NCBI RefSeq assembly: GCF_001457415.1
Contig: NZ_LN881724.1
Location: 1,426,001-1,490,000 of the forward strand
DNA length: 64,000 nt
Source of the DNA: Gorillibacterium timonense
GTDB taxonomy: Bacteria; Bacillota; Bacilli; Paenibacillales; NBRC-103111
Direction of reading: 5' to 3'
Each line of letters starts with the position of its first letter. Within the stretch, counting starts at the first letter, position 1. The notes beneath the pieces were generated by a model that was given only the letters and a program-made list of their open reading frames with translations, was not told where the DNA came from and ran no database searches. A program made the translations under genes and the position numbers. This document shows, one piece after another, positions 27,826 to 36,950 of this stretch.

Positions 27826-28788
27826 TTACATTATATACTCTTGAAGGCTGTCATGCACGAAATCGGGCGCTCCCTTTTTTAATTGTTCAACGGTATGTAA
27901 ATATCTCTGGGTCGTGTTGATGTGCGAATGACCTAACGATTCCTGAACCTGCTGGAGAGAAGCTCCCTGCAAAAGAGCAAGTGTGGCGTTTGTATGTCGC
28001 AGCCAGTGAGGCGTTACCTTTTTCTCAATGGAGCATGCGCGAGCCGCATACTTGATGATCCGCTCGATTTGTCTAACCGAGATAGGGAAAAGGATAAGGT
28101 CGTCCTGAGGTGCGGAGGAAGCGTTTTCGTTTGAGAGCGACTCCGCATATTCTCGAAAGCTATTCCATAAGAAAGCGGGCACTTTTACATCGCGCGTTTT
28201 CCCGCCTTTCGCCTTTTTTACACTTAGAAAAACGGACGATTCAAGCAGATCGGCCTGGAAGTCCCCCCAGCGGATATTCGCCAATTCGGATACACGCAAT
28301 CCGAGAAGCAGCAAGGACAATCCGATCAAATAATTGCGCAATCCGCTCTTTTTGAGTGCTTCAAGAAGCTTCCCCACTTCTTTTTTTGTTAAATAGTGGT
28401 TGCGGCTTGTTATGGTGATCGTAGGGATTCGGACGGATAGCGTTGGGTTTTGCCGGAAAAGGCCGATGTTCGGATCGCTTCCCCACCGGTACAGTGATTT
28501 AAGCGGTGCTAAAAAGGCAGCTACGCTTGCGGGGGCAAATTTTCTATCCGGTTCTATGCCATGTTGAAGCGAAAGCTTAAATGCTTCGACTTCTCTCCAA
28601 GTAATTTGAGACAAGGTCATGTGCGGCACAAAATCACGAAAGCGTTTTATCGCTCGGCTGTAATTACGTTTGGTGTTGCTTGAGGAACAGCAGACCGAGA
28701 GGAACATTTGAATGATTTGATCATCCGTAAACGCCTTTCCTTTGCGGGGAGTTTCGGACAGCCACTGGTTTGAATTCTCGTTGGTCAT
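27826..28788 (-). CDS. Solo tyrosine recombinase
   Basis: XerD-like site-specific recombinase of 320 residues. SAM-like core-binding domain (about 22-110) and catalytic domain (about 130-315) with all active residues: Arg165 (LGLRVSE), a Lys in KAKGGKTR, His261-x-x-Arg264 (HWLRH), His287 (LGHS) and nucleophile Tyr296 (TTQRYLH). So it should be active. It stands alone between two perfect 26-bp inverted repeats, oriented against ispA and dxs. The repeats are probably its own substrates, giving inversion of the 1.05-kb segment or mobility. A GAGGGAGAG site lies 10 bases before ATG 28788. It is only distantly similar to the integrase at 37931. Confidence 0.88.
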   Translation of the reverse strand: MTNENSNQWLSETPRKGKAFTDDQIIQMFLSVCCSSSNTKRNYSRAIKRFRDFVPHMTLSQITWREVEAFKLSLQHGIEPDRKFAPASVAAFLAPLKSLYRWGSDPNIGLFRQNPTLSVRIPTITITSRNHYLTKKEVGKLLEALKKSGLRNYLIGLSLLLLGLRVSELANIRWGDFQADLLESSVFLSVKKAKGGKTRDVKVPAFLWNSFREYAESLSNENASSAPQDDLILFPISVRQIERIIKYAARACSIEKKVTPHWLRHTNATLALLQGASLQQVQESLGHSHINTTQRYLHTVEQLKKGAPDFVHDSLQEYIM

Positions 28789-28818
28789 GATTCATTTTCT
28801 CTCCCTCTGGTTGATTTG

Positions 28819-28844
28819 TGTCGGATAAGTGATATTGTACGACA
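28819..28844. repeat. Right 26-bp recombinase-site-like inverted repeat
   Basis: Exact reverse complement of 27744-27769. Just inside each repeat, 2 bases away, is a TTGA tetramer pointing outward (TTGATT here, TTGAGA at the left end). The repeat itself contains TATTGT, so a promoter-like pair TTGATT-16-TATTGT spans the right junction toward the HD-GYP gene. Confidence 0.85.
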
Positions 28845-28894
28845 TCCTGGAAACGGGAGGACAATATTCGTCAGGCAAAGGGGAAACGGAAATC

Positions 28895-29518
28895 TTGGAC
28901 GAACTACATCACTATAACGATTTATATCGGCAAGCTCCTAAGCAGAATGCGATGGAATGGATGGAGTTTTTGTCGAGAAAGTACCCGGCGACCTATCGGC
29001 ACTGCGTAAGAGTCGCGATCTTGGCCGAGAAGCTGGCTGATGGTATGGCTATCGGTGAAGAGGAGAAGAAGAAGCTCGTGATCGGATGTTTTTTGCATGA
29101 TGTAGGTAAAGGATTGTTGCCGACTGAGCTATGGAATCAGCAAGCCTCGTTATCGCCAGAGCAATGGGATACCCTCAAGCTTCATCCGAATGCAGGGGCA
29201 GATCTAATTCGAACGAGCTCCGAGCTTAACCCCGATATCTTGGGCATCATCCGGCATCATCACGAGCATTGGGATGGAACAGGGTATCCAAGTGGCTTAA
29301 AGGGAGAAGAGATTCCTTATTTAGCGAGGATATGCGCGGTGTTGGATGCGTTTGACTCCATGGTTTCCGAGCATCCGTATGCCGAGATGAAATCGTTGGA
29401 TGAAGCGAAGGAAGAATTGGTTCGCTGCAGCTCCACCCAGTTTGACGAGACCATCGTACAAGCTTTTTTACAGCTACCCAATTCCATGCTAGGGATTTAT
29501 ATGGACACCTCCCACTAG
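28895..29518 (+). CDS. HD-GYP domain protein (cyclic-di-GMP phosphodiesterase type)
   Basis: Compact HD-GYP protein of about 207 residues with metal-binding HDVGKG, HHEHWDGTGYPSGLKG and the terminal LDAFDSM motif, all family hallmarks. Such enzymes hydrolyse cyclic-di-GMP or related dinucleotides. No sensor domain is fused. The start is uncertain: TTG 28895 has AAAGGGGAAA upstream and gives a natural N-terminus, while an in-frame GTG at 28829 lies inside the recombinase repeat. It is probably part of the accessory insert with the recombinase, and its transcription likely depends on that junction. Confidence 0.8.
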   Translation: MDELHHYNDLYRQAPKQNAMEWMEFLSRKYPATYRHCVRVAILAEKLADGMAIGEEEKKKLVIGCFLHDVGKGLLPTELWNQQASLSPEQWDTLKLHPNAGADLIRTSSELNPDILGIIRHHHEHWDGTGYPSGLKGEEIPYLARICAVLDAFDSMVSEHPYAEMKSLDEAKEELVRCSSTQFDETIVQAFLQLPNSMLGIYMDTSH

Positions 29519-29692
29519 ACCTTATGCCTGACGAGAAGAAGTATGAAGTCGGTTCCATTGAGAACCGGCTTCTTTTTGTGCTATAATGAAAGTTGCCATA
29601 TTGCCATTCATTGACTCCGCAAGGAGTATTTTTATATCAGCTTTCGTTTGACGACCAAAGAATGATGACAACGGGAAACGGGGGAACCTTAC

Positions 29693-31579
29693 GTGCTCGA
29701 ACGAATTCAAGAGCCTCAGGACCTTAAAGCGCTCTCGATTGAAGAATTGGAAGCCTTGGCCCATGAAATTCGCCAGTTCTTGATTGAGAAGCTTTCGGTT
29801 ACCGGCGGGCACTTGTCCTCCAATCTGGGGATTGTTGAATTGACTATTGCCCTGCACTATTATTTTAACAGCCCAAACGATAAACTCATATTTGATGTCG
29901 GCCATCAATCCTATGTTCACAAAATATTAACCGGTCGCAAGGATGAATTTGATACTCTTCGCAAGTATCACGGGATGTGCGGGTTCATCAAACGCTCCGA
30001 GAGCGAGCACGATGTATGGGAAGCCGGACACAGCAGCACCTCGTTGTCCGCTGCGATGGGCATGGCCATGGCACGGGATTTCCAAGGCAAGGACAATCAG
30101 GTGATTGCCCTGATCGGCGATGGAGCCCTGACCGGCGGAATGGCCTTTGAAGCGCTTAACCACATCGGTCATGAACAGAAAAAGCTGATGGTCATCCTGA
30201 ACGATAATGAGATGTCCATCGCGCCCAATGTCGGCGCCATGCACAACTACTTGATGAAGATCCGCGCCGGAAGACACTATAAGAAAGCCAAAGAAGAAAT
30301 CGAAGGCTTGCTGAAGCGAATCCCCGCTGTCGGCGAGACGTTGGCCAAGACTGCCGAACGACTCAAGGACGGAATGAAATATTTGCTTGTCCCCGGCATT
30401 CTCTTCGAGGAATTGGGCTTCACCTATTTTGGCCCAGTAGACGGGCATAACGTCTCGCAGCTTCTCGATACGTTCCGTCAAGCGGAAAAAGTGAAGGGTC
30501 CCGTCTTCGTTCATGTTCTGACCTTGAAAGGCAAAGGTTACACCCATGCCGAGGCAGACTCGCACGCCTGGCATGGTGCCAGCGCTTACAAGATCGAATC
30601 CGGACAGATGATCAAAGCCGTCGGTGCTCCGATGTATACGGAAGTATTCGGCAACATGCTGATGGAGCTAGCCGCTCAGGATGAACGAATCGTGGCGGTG
30701 ACGCCCGCTATGCCGGGAGGATCGGGGCTGATGAAATTCGCCGAACGGTTCCCAGGTCGGATGATCGATGTGGGCATTGCCGAGCAGCACGCGGCAACCC
30801 TGTGTGCTGCGCTTGCCCAGGAAGGGATGAAGCCGGTATTCGCCGTTTATTCCACCTTCCTGCAGAGGGCGTACGATCAGGTTGTCCATGACATTTGCCG
30901 TCCCAAATTGAATGTCACCTTCGCGATCGACCGCGCAGGATTCGTCGGACCGGATGGGGAGACCCATCAAGGGATATACGATATCGCATTCTTACGCAGC
31001 CTGCCCCATATGGTGCTGATGATGCCGAAGGATGAGAATGAGCTCCGACGTATGATGGTGACGGCCCAACAGTATTCAGACGGCCCCATCGCTTACCGGT
31101 ATCCCCGGGTGAACGGGACCGGAGTGAAGCCGGAATCGATTGTCGAGCCGATCCCCATCGGAACATGGGAGACGGTAAGAGCCGGGGAACGCATGGCGGT
31201 CCTCGCGGTAGGCCCGATGGTTCAACTAGCCGAAGAGGCCGCTGACATGCTTCGTCCGCTCGGCATTCAGCTTCATATCGTCAACGCGAGATTCATCAAG
31301 CCGCTTGATGAAGCGATGCTGCTCCAATTGGCGAAGAATCGCTTCCAGATCATTACGATCGAGGAAGGCGTTCGTCTCGGCGGATTTGGAAGTGCCGTCC
31401 AGGAATTTTATGCCGATCACGGGCTTCACGGCATTTCGATCAAATGCCTCGCGGTTCCGGATTATTTCGTCGAACACGGGTCCATTAAAGAACAACGCAA
31501 GGAAGTCGGCCTGACGGCCGAAAATTTGGCCGCACAGGTGCAGGCCATGCTTCCCCGAACAAACCGGCAGCGGGCATGA
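29693..31579 (+). CDS. dxs: 1-deoxy-D-xylulose-5-phosphate synthase
   Basis: First enzyme of the MEP isoprenoid pathway: condenses pyruvate and glyceraldehyde-3-phosphate with thiamine diphosphate. 628 residues. ThDP motif GDGALTGGM followed by [14 protein letters not shown]; catalytic Glu in [16 protein letters not shown] and [15 protein letters not shown] in place. Start GTG 29693 is preceded by GGGGGAAC. It supplies precursors for ispA upstream. A short gap leads to tlyA on the same strand. Confidence 0.97.
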   Translation: MLERIQEPQDLKALSIEELEALAHEIRQFLIEKLSVTGGHLSSNLGIVELTIALHYYFNSPNDKLIFDVGHQSYVHKILTGRKDEFDTLRKYHGMCGFIKRSESEHDVWEAGHSSTSLSAAMGMAMARDFQGKDNQVIALIGDGALTGGMAFEALNHIGHEQKKLMVILNDNEMSIAPNVGAMHNYLMKIRAGRHYKKAKEEIEGLLKRIPAVGETLAKTAERLKDGMKYLLVPGILFEELGFTYFGPVDGHNVSQLLDTFRQAEKVKGPVFVHVLTLKGKGYTHAEADSHAWHGASAYKIESGQMIKAVGAPMYTEVFGNMLMELAAQDERIVAVTPAMPGGSGLMKFAERFPGRMIDVGIAEQHAATLCAALAQEGMKPVFAVYSTFLQRAYDQVVHDICRPKLNVTFAIDRAGFVGPDGETHQGIYDIAFLRSLPHMVLMMPKDENELRRMMVTAQQYSDGPIAYRYPRVNGTGVKPESIVEPIPIGTWETVRAGERMAVLAVGPMVQLAEEAADMLRPLGIQLHIVNARFIKPLDEAMLLQLAKNRFQIITIEEGVRLGGFGSAVQEFYADHGLHGISIKCLAVPDYFVEHGSIKEQRKEVGLTAENLAAQVQAMLPRTNRQRA

Positions 31580-31613
31580 CCGCTTGTTTACTGTAGAGAA
31601 GGAGACGAACACT

Positions 31614-32435
31614 CTGAACGATAAAGAACGAATTGACGTCCTGCTAGTCGAGCAGGGCTTCTACGAGAGCCGGGAAAAGGCGAAGGCCGCGCTCATGGCA
31701 GGACTTGTGCTGGCGGATGACGAGCCCATTGAGAAGGCGGGAACGAAAATTCCAAGGACCTCGGTGCTGAAAGTGAAGGGGGCTCTGCATCCCTATGTCA
31801 GCCGAGGGGGCTTGAAGCTGGAGAAAGCTCTCAAGCACTTCGACCTTCAGATCAGCGGTGCTATCATGCTCGACATCGGAGCCTCCACAGGCGGATTCAC
31901 CGACTGCGCACTGCAAAATGGAGCCCGCCATGTCTATGCGGTCGATGTCGGCTACAATCAGCTCGATTGGTCGCTTCGCAATGATTCCCGGGTCACGGTG
32001 ATGGAACGAACGAATTTTCGCTATTTGACGCGCGCGGACCTGCCGGCGGAGACACCTGATTTTGCGACCATCGATGTGTCGTTTATCTCCTTGAAATTGA
32101 TCTTGCCACCGCTTGGCGGCATTCTTGAGCCGAACGGGCAAGTGGTGGCCTTGATTAAGCCACAGTTCGAAGCGGGTAAAGAAAAGGTAGGAAAGTCCGG
32201 CGTCATCCGCGACAGCTCCGTCCATCGTGAGGTTTTGCAGACGGTTCTTGGATTTGCAGCGGAAACCGGATTCCAGCTGAAGGGGTTAACCTTTTCACCG
32301 ATCACAGGCGGAGAGGGCAATATCGAATTCCTCGCCTTGTGGGAGTGGATCGGGGAAGCTCAAACGCTTCCCGTCGATATCGACCGGCTGATTGCGGAGA
32401 CCGTCAGCACCGCAGCAGGCACCTTTACATCATGA
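31614..32435 (+). CDS. tlyA: TlyA-family rRNA 2'-O-methyltransferase
   Basis: S4 RNA-binding domain (first 60 residues, RIDVLLVEQGF) plus RrmJ-type methyltransferase domain with SAM loop MLDIGASTGGFTDCAL and LIKPQFEAG. About 273 residues. The best ribosome site (AAGGAG 31599-31604) points to a rare CTG start at 31614, giving the usual N-terminus; the in-frame TTG at 31584 has no site and would add ten atypical residues. The protein may methylate rRNA; in this dxs-tlyA-argR-recN context its exact target in Bacillales is not settled. Confidence 0.9.
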   Translation: MNDKERIDVLLVEQGFYESREKAKAALMAGLVLADDEPIEKAGTKIPRTSVLKVKGALHPYVSRGGLKLEKALKHFDLQISGAIMLDIGASTGGFTDCALQNGARHVYAVDVGYNQLDWSLRNDSRVTVMERTNFRYLTRADLPAETPDFATIDVSFISLKLILPPLGGILEPNGQVVALIKPQFEAGKEKVGKSGVIRDSSVHREVLQTVLGFAAETGFQLKGLTFSPITGGEGNIEFLALWEWIGEAQTLPVDIDRLIAETVSTAAGTFTS

Positions 32436-32456
32436 GAAGCATAGGAAATTCGATCA

Positions 32457-32484
32457 AGACTCATCTCTGGATGGGTCTTTTTTT
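32457..32484 (+). terminator. Terminator after tlyA
   Basis: AGACTCATC and GATGGGTCT arms with a 4-base loop followed by seven T residues, 22 bases after tlyA. Confidence 0.8.
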
Positions 32485-32556
32485 GAAAAAGGCGAATCGT
32501 CAAGCTAGCTGGCAGGAGTTTCACCAAAAAAGGCGAATATATATTCGGGTGATTCG

Positions 32557-33024
32557 ATGAAAAATGGCGATGGATTTGTCCTTCTTCTCCTGCTTATCGT
32601 GTTTGCGATATGGGGCTGGTTTCTGCTGAAGCGCTGGTGGAATTCCTTGCCTGACCGTAAAATGGCCATAGAAGCGGACGAGGAAATTCCGGTGACGGAG
32701 GCGGTGGCGCTTCTCGAGAATGCCGGTTATGAAGTCATGACGCTGAAGCGGCGAATCCCGCTCTACATTCGGGTGGATGGAGGGACGGATGCCGGTGGCG
32801 AGGATATGGAAAGCCGTCTGTTTATCGATCACTGGGCGAGATGCGACGATGAGCTTTATTTGATCAAGGTGGAACGGGAACGGCAGCCTTACGAATGGAC
32901 AGGCAGCGGTCTCCGGGATCGGCTTCTCCCTTATGCTCTGTTGTATGAGGATGCCGCTGGAATTGTAGTGGTCAATCCGCTGACCGGGCGGATACGCAAG
33001 GTCGAGTTTGAAATAGATCGCTAA
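32557..33024 (+). CDS. Small membrane-anchored protein of unknown function
   Basis: 155 residues: N-terminal membrane segment (about 8-24) and a soluble domain. The domain has the order of a reduced PD-(D/E)XK fold: an acidic residue in LFIDHWARCDDEL, then LYLIKVERER, a helix and an all-beta end (AGIVVVNPLTGRIRKVEFEI). That relation is my inference; no nuclease activity is shown. It sits between tlyA and argR, with only a weak ribosome site. It is free-standing between the tlyA terminator and argR. Confidence 0.75.
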   Translation: MKNGDGFVLLLLLIVFAIWGWFLLKRWWNSLPDRKMAIEADEEIPVTEAVALLENAGYEVMTLKRRIPLYIRVDGGTDAGGEDMESRLFIDHWARCDDELYLIKVERERQPYEWTGSGLRDRLLPYALLYEDAAGIVVVNPLTGRIRKVEFEIDR

Positions 33025-33048
33025 GATGCGAAAAGAGAGGTTATCGGT

Positions 33049-33498
33049 ATGAAAGGAAAACGACACCTGAAAATCAAGGAAATCCTCAATTCCTTCGAAA
33101 TCGAAACGCAGGAGGACCTGGTGGATGCTCTTCGCGAGGCGGGCTTTAATGTGACGCAAGCAACCGTATCCCGCGATATCAAGGAAATGCATCTGATCAA
33201 GACCCCGACTGCGGACGGTCGTTACAAATATGCGGTTCCCGCCGAGCAGCGCTTCAATCCCGAGCAGCGGCTGAAGCGGGCGCTTATGGATCAATTTGTG
33301 GGAATCGATTACACCGAGAACCTGGTCGTCATGAAATGTACTCCTGGCACGGCGAATGCACTTGGGGCGATACTTGACGTGATGGATTGGGAAGGCATGA
33401 TGGGGACGATCTGCGGAGACGATACCATCCTCGTGATCTGCCGAACGAAGGAACGCAGCGAGGAATTTGTCAATGAAATCATGAGCTTGTTGGGGTGA
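33049..33498 (+). CDS. argR: Arginine repressor ArgR/AhrC
   Basis: 149 residues: winged-helix DNA-binding domain (about 5-70, with [19 protein letters not shown]) and C-terminal arginine-binding hexamerisation domain ([20 protein letters not shown]). Represses arginine biosynthesis and activates catabolism when arginine is high. AGAGAGG upstream of ATG 33049. Co-linear with recN, which starts 4 bases later, as in Bacillus. Confidence 0.96.
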   Translation: MKGKRHLKIKEILNSFEIETQEDLVDALREAGFNVTQATVSRDIKEMHLIKTPTADGRYKYAVPAEQRFNPEQRLKRALMDQFVGIDYTENLVVMKCTPGTANALGAILDVMDWEGMMGTICGDDTILVICRTKERSEEFVNEIMSLLG

Positions 33499-33502
33499 TA
33501 CG

Positions 33503-35224
33503 ATGCTGAGGGAACTAACGATCCGTAACTTGGCCGTTATTGAATCGGTGCAATTGACCTTTGACGCGGGCTTCCAGGTTCTGACCGGGGAGACCGGAGC
33601 AGGGAAATCCATCATCATCGATGCGCTTGGCTTGATCGCCGGAGGACGCGCATCGGCCGATCTCGTGCGCTACGGGCAGGATAAGGCGGAGATGGAAGCC
33701 TTGTTCGATATGGATGCGGATCACCCGGTTTGGCAGGCTTTGGAACGGATCGGCATAGCGGTCGACCGCTCGGAACCCCTGATGATTCGACGTGAGGTAA
33801 CGGTAGCTGGCAAAAGCACGAGCCGAATCAACGGCCAGATGGTCAACCAGAGCATGCTGAGGGAGATCGGGGAGTGGCTTGTAAATATTCACGGTCAACA
33901 CGAGCATCAATCGCTCTTACGGCCGGAGGGTCACATCGGCTGGCTTGATCTGTTTGGAGGATCTGCGGTTGCGGAAGCCTCGGCTCGTTACCGCGAGTCG
34001 TATGAGCGGTATTCGGGATTGCTGCGCCAATTGAGGGAACTGCAGGATAGCGGCAAGCAGGCGCTCCAGATGCAGGACCTGTACCGGTTTCAGGTGGAGG
34101 AGATTGCTTCCGCCAAGCTTAAGCCGGGAGAAGAAGAGAAGCTGCTGGAGGAGAAACGCAAGCTGGCGAATGCGGAAAAGCTGTTTTCCAGCATCAATGA
34201 TTCCTATGAGGCGCTTGCCTCTGGGAAAGGCTTGCAGGCTGCCGGCAAAGCGATGCAGAAACTGCAGGACATTGCCGGACTCGACTCCTCGGTGCTGCAG
34301 CCGCTATTGGAGCAGATCCAATCGGCTTATTATCAATTAGAGGATGCTTCGTTTCAGCTTCGCGATTACCGCGATCAGATTGAATTCAATCCAGCGCGGA
34401 TCGATCAGATTGAGCGGCGGCTGGATGTCTTATCGACCCTGAGACGCAAATACGGAGATACGGTGGAGGAAATCCTGCAGTACTACGAATCCATCCAACG
34501 GGAGCTGTCTCTCCTCGATAATAAAGACGAGCATATTCGCAGGCTCCAAACGGAGCTGGAGGCTGAGCAGCAGGTACTGCTGGATGCGGCGGCTTCCTTG
34601 TCCGCCCTGCGCAGGAAGGCTGCGGACGAGCTGGCTGGAGCCATTGAACAAGAGCTGCAGGACCTGCAGATGCAGCGCACCCGCTTTGCGGTGCGGATCG
34701 AAACGATGGAGGATGCGAACGGTCCGGAGCTCGAAGGTCGGCGGATTCGTCTGACCGCAAGCGGGATGGACGATGTGGAGTTCTTGATCTCGGCTAATCC
34801 GGGTGAACCGCTTCGCAGCATCAGCCGAATTGCTTCCGGTGGCGAGCTGTCTCGGATCATGCTGGCCATGAAGACGATCTTTGCCAAGGTCGATCGGATT
34901 CCCGTCCTTGTCTTCGACGAAGTGGATACCGGCGTGAGCGGAAGAGCGGCTCAGGCGATCGCCGAGAAGCTGTCCCGCTTGTCTGCGGACTGTCAAGTGT
35001 TCTCCATCACGCATTTGCCGCAAGTCGCTTGTATGGCGGACGAGCATTACCTCATCCAGAAGGGAATCGAGGGAGAACGAACCTATACCCGCGTCTTCCG
35101 CTTGGATCACGAAGGTCGGGTCATGGAACTGGCCCGCATGCTTGGAGGCGTCGAGGTTACGGAGACAACGAAGCGTCACGCCGAGGAAATGATCTCCATG
35201 GCGAGCCGCCAGAAATCTCCTTGA
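33503..35224 (+). CDS. recN: DNA repair protein RecN
   Basis: SMC-like ATPase acting early in double-strand break repair. 573 residues: Walker A GETGAGKSI (near 29-37), long coiled coils (about 160-400), signature and Walker B RIASGGELSRIMLA and LVFDEVDTGVSG, then QVFSITHLPQVA. ATG 33503 directly follows argR. Length normal. Confidence 0.96.
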   Translation: MLRELTIRNLAVIESVQLTFDAGFQVLTGETGAGKSIIIDALGLIAGGRASADLVRYGQDKAEMEALFDMDADHPVWQALERIGIAVDRSEPLMIRREVTVAGKSTSRINGQMVNQSMLREIGEWLVNIHGQHEHQSLLRPEGHIGWLDLFGGSAVAEASARYRESYERYSGLLRQLRELQDSGKQALQMQDLYRFQVEEIASAKLKPGEEEKLLEEKRKLANAEKLFSSINDSYEALASGKGLQAAGKAMQKLQDIAGLDSSVLQPLLEQIQSAYYQLEDASFQLRDYRDQIEFNPARIDQIERRLDVLSTLRRKYGDTVEEILQYYESIQRELSLLDNKDEHIRRLQTELEAEQQVLLDAAASLSALRRKAADELAGAIEQELQDLQMQRTRFAVRIETMEDANGPELEGRRIRLTASGMDDVEFLISANPGEPLRSISRIASGGELSRIMLAMKTIFAKVDRIPVLVFDEVDTGVSGRAAQAIAEKLSRLSADCQVFSITHLPQVACMADEHYLIQKGIEGERTYTRVFRLDHEGRVMELARMLGGVEVTETTKRHAEEMISMASRQKSP

Positions 35225-35370
35225 CAAGATGGGAAAAGCCGAGGAATGACGCGGGTTTCCCGGTAACATTTTGATTCATAAAACCGAAGAGCCGGGGTTA
35301 CCTTATAGTTACGCTGATGACGAGGTCCATCGTACATCGGGCAGAACAGACGATAAGGAGCGTGATCCGC

Positions 35371-36705
35371 TTGAACCCCGGCAAACGGTACAGATGGGTG
35401 GGGTACATCCTCTCCCTGGCCATCCTCCTCTTGGGTTTCTCCACGCCCTTCCAAAGCCTGGCCTCCTTTCCTTCCCATTACCGCATGTTCAACGGCCAGG
35501 AAGCCCGGCTCTCCCTCTCGGTGCCGGTATCGGCCCAGGTGTCCGTTGAGAATCCGGACGTCCTTCATATCAACGGCCTCTTTCGTTATTTTTCCCAAGT
35601 CAGCTTAAAAGATCCCATCCGCGTCGCTTCGGCGGGAACCGGCCATACCGACATGCAGCTGAAGCTGTTTGGCAAAATCCCGATTCGTACGGTTCATGTC
35701 CAGGTGATTCCCGAGCTCAAGGTCATTCCCGGCGGACAGACCATTGGTGTTAAGCTGAAGTCAGCAGGAATCCTTGTGGTAGGTCACCACCAAGTCACAG
35801 CTTCCGGCAATCGCAAGGTGTCTCCTGGCGAGGAAGCCCGCTTGCAGCTCGGGGATATGATCATCAGCATCAATGGGGTTCCGATCAAAGAAGTCGAGAA
35901 GGTCGGTGCATTTACCGAAGAAGCAGGCAAAAGCGGCAAGCCACTCGAGCTTGGTGTTATGCGAAGGGGAGAGAAGCTGACGGTCAAGCTGATGCCGGCG
36001 TACGACATTCTGGACCGCTCTTACCGGCTTGGCTTGTACATCAGGGACTCTGCCGCAGGAGTTGGGACGCTTACCTTCTACGCACCATCACGCAACACCT
36101 ACGGAGCTTTAGGTCATGTGATCACGGACATGGACACGCAGATGCCCATTGCTGTCGGCGGCGGAGAAATCGTCCATTCGAATGTGACGTCCATTGCCAA
36201 GAGCCAAAATGGTGATCCGGGTGAGAAGATCGCCCACTTCTTCCGGGAGGGCAAGACGCTCGGCAACATCGAGAAGAACACTTCCTTTGGGATCTTCGGA
36301 AAAATGAATGCCTCTCCCGATCATGGAGTCGCAGAGTCGGCCATTCCTGTCGCCTTTGCCCATGAGGTTAAGCCAGGTCCAGCACAGATCTATACGGTCG
36401 TGAGTGGGCAGAAGGTGGAGAAATTCGATATTGAAATCACCCATGTGTCTCGACAAGACTTTCCGGCAACAAAAGGGCTCGTCCTAAAGATCACCGATAA
36501 GCGGTTGTTGGAGAGAACCGGAGGAATCGTTCAGGGGATGAGCGGCAGTCCCATCATTCAAAACGGGAAAATGGTCGGAGCCGTCACTCATGTCTTCGTC
36601 AATAATCCGACCAACGGATATGGCTGCTTTATTGAGTGGATGCTGAGGGATGCGGGCCTTCTGGATGATCGTTCGGCCCAGGAGGAAGGCAAACAGGCAA
36701 GCTGA
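35371..36705 (+). CDS. spoIVB: SpoIVB signalling serine peptidase
   Basis: Secreted by the forespore to trigger processing of pro-sigma-K through SpoIVFA/SpoIVFB. About 444 residues: signal anchor (about 8-28), PDZ domain (about 120-200, GDMIISINGVPI), S55 peptidase domain (about 220-440) with His in YGALGHVITDMD, catalytic Ser in GIVQGMSGSPI and the following VGAVTHVFVNNP. AAGGAG 8-10 bases before TTG 35371 makes that the better start than ATG 35317, which has no site. A strong terminator follows. Confidence 0.93.
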   Translation: MNPGKRYRWVGYILSLAILLLGFSTPFQSLASFPSHYRMFNGQEARLSLSVPVSAQVSVENPDVLHINGLFRYFSQVSLKDPIRVASAGTGHTDMQLKLFGKIPIRTVHVQVIPELKVIPGGQTIGVKLKSAGILVVGHHQVTASGNRKVSPGEEARLQLGDMIISINGVPIKEVEKVGAFTEEAGKSGKPLELGVMRRGEKLTVKLMPAYDILDRSYRLGLYIRDSAAGVGTLTFYAPSRNTYGALGHVITDMDTQMPIAVGGGEIVHSNVTSIAKSQNGDPGEKIAHFFREGKTLGNIEKNTSFGIFGKMNASPDHGVAESAIPVAFAHEVKPGPAQIYTVVSGQKVEKFDIEITHVSRQDFPATKGLVLKITDKRLLERTGGIVQGMSGSPIIQNGKMVGAVTHVFVNNPTNGYGCFIEWMLRDAGLLDDRSAQEEGKQAS

Positions 36706-36718
36706 GCGGAATCCGAGT

Positions 36719-36772
36719 ACTCCTGATGTCAGGCACCCCAAATGTGGGGGCAGGCATCAGGAGTTTATTTTT
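36719..36772 (+). terminator. Terminator after spoIVB
   Basis: ACTCCTGATG at 36719-36728 and its exact complement at 36755-36764 enclose an inner CCCC/GGGG stem; TTTATTTTT follows. Confidence 0.9.
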
Positions 36773-36796
36773 GCAGCATCTCCGTTCTCCTTCATT

Positions 36797-36905
36797 TGTC
36801 GAAAAAAATCAGAACGGGTCTAAAATAATTCAGTATACTCAATAATCAAAAAAAATGAAATAAAAAAATGTTTCGACAGAAGGAATCCTCGTTGTTATGT
36901 CGAAT
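36797..36905 (+). promoter_or_regulatory. spo0A control region: three 0A boxes and a sigma-H promoter
   Basis: Three Spo0A-box cores: TGTCGAA at 36797-36803 and 36898-36904 and its complement TTCGACA at 36872-36878. A sigma-H-type promoter is visible as GAAGGAAT (36879-36886) and GTCGAAT (36899-36905) with a 12-base gap. The third 0A box overlaps the -10, fitting autoregulation by phosphorylated Spo0A. TATACT at 36834 may be a vegetative -10. Confidence 0.65.
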
Positions 36906-36950
36906 ACATTTACTGGAAGGGGCGAAAAGAGGAAAGAGGAGGATATGATC

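Larger units (their letters stand above)
27744..28844. mobile_element. Inverted-repeat-bounded recombinase unit
   Basis: A 1.1-kb unit made of one tyrosine recombinase gene and 26-bp perfect terminal inverted repeats. I see no direct duplication of flanking bases. It could be a mobile single-gene element or an invertible switch; the sequence alone does not decide. It lies between ispA and dxs, which usually are adjacent. Confidence 0.65.

Noticed and set aside
32521-33618. 365-codon minus-strand frame opposite argR and recN
   Set aside because: Overlaps two conserved genes on the other strand; shadow frame.
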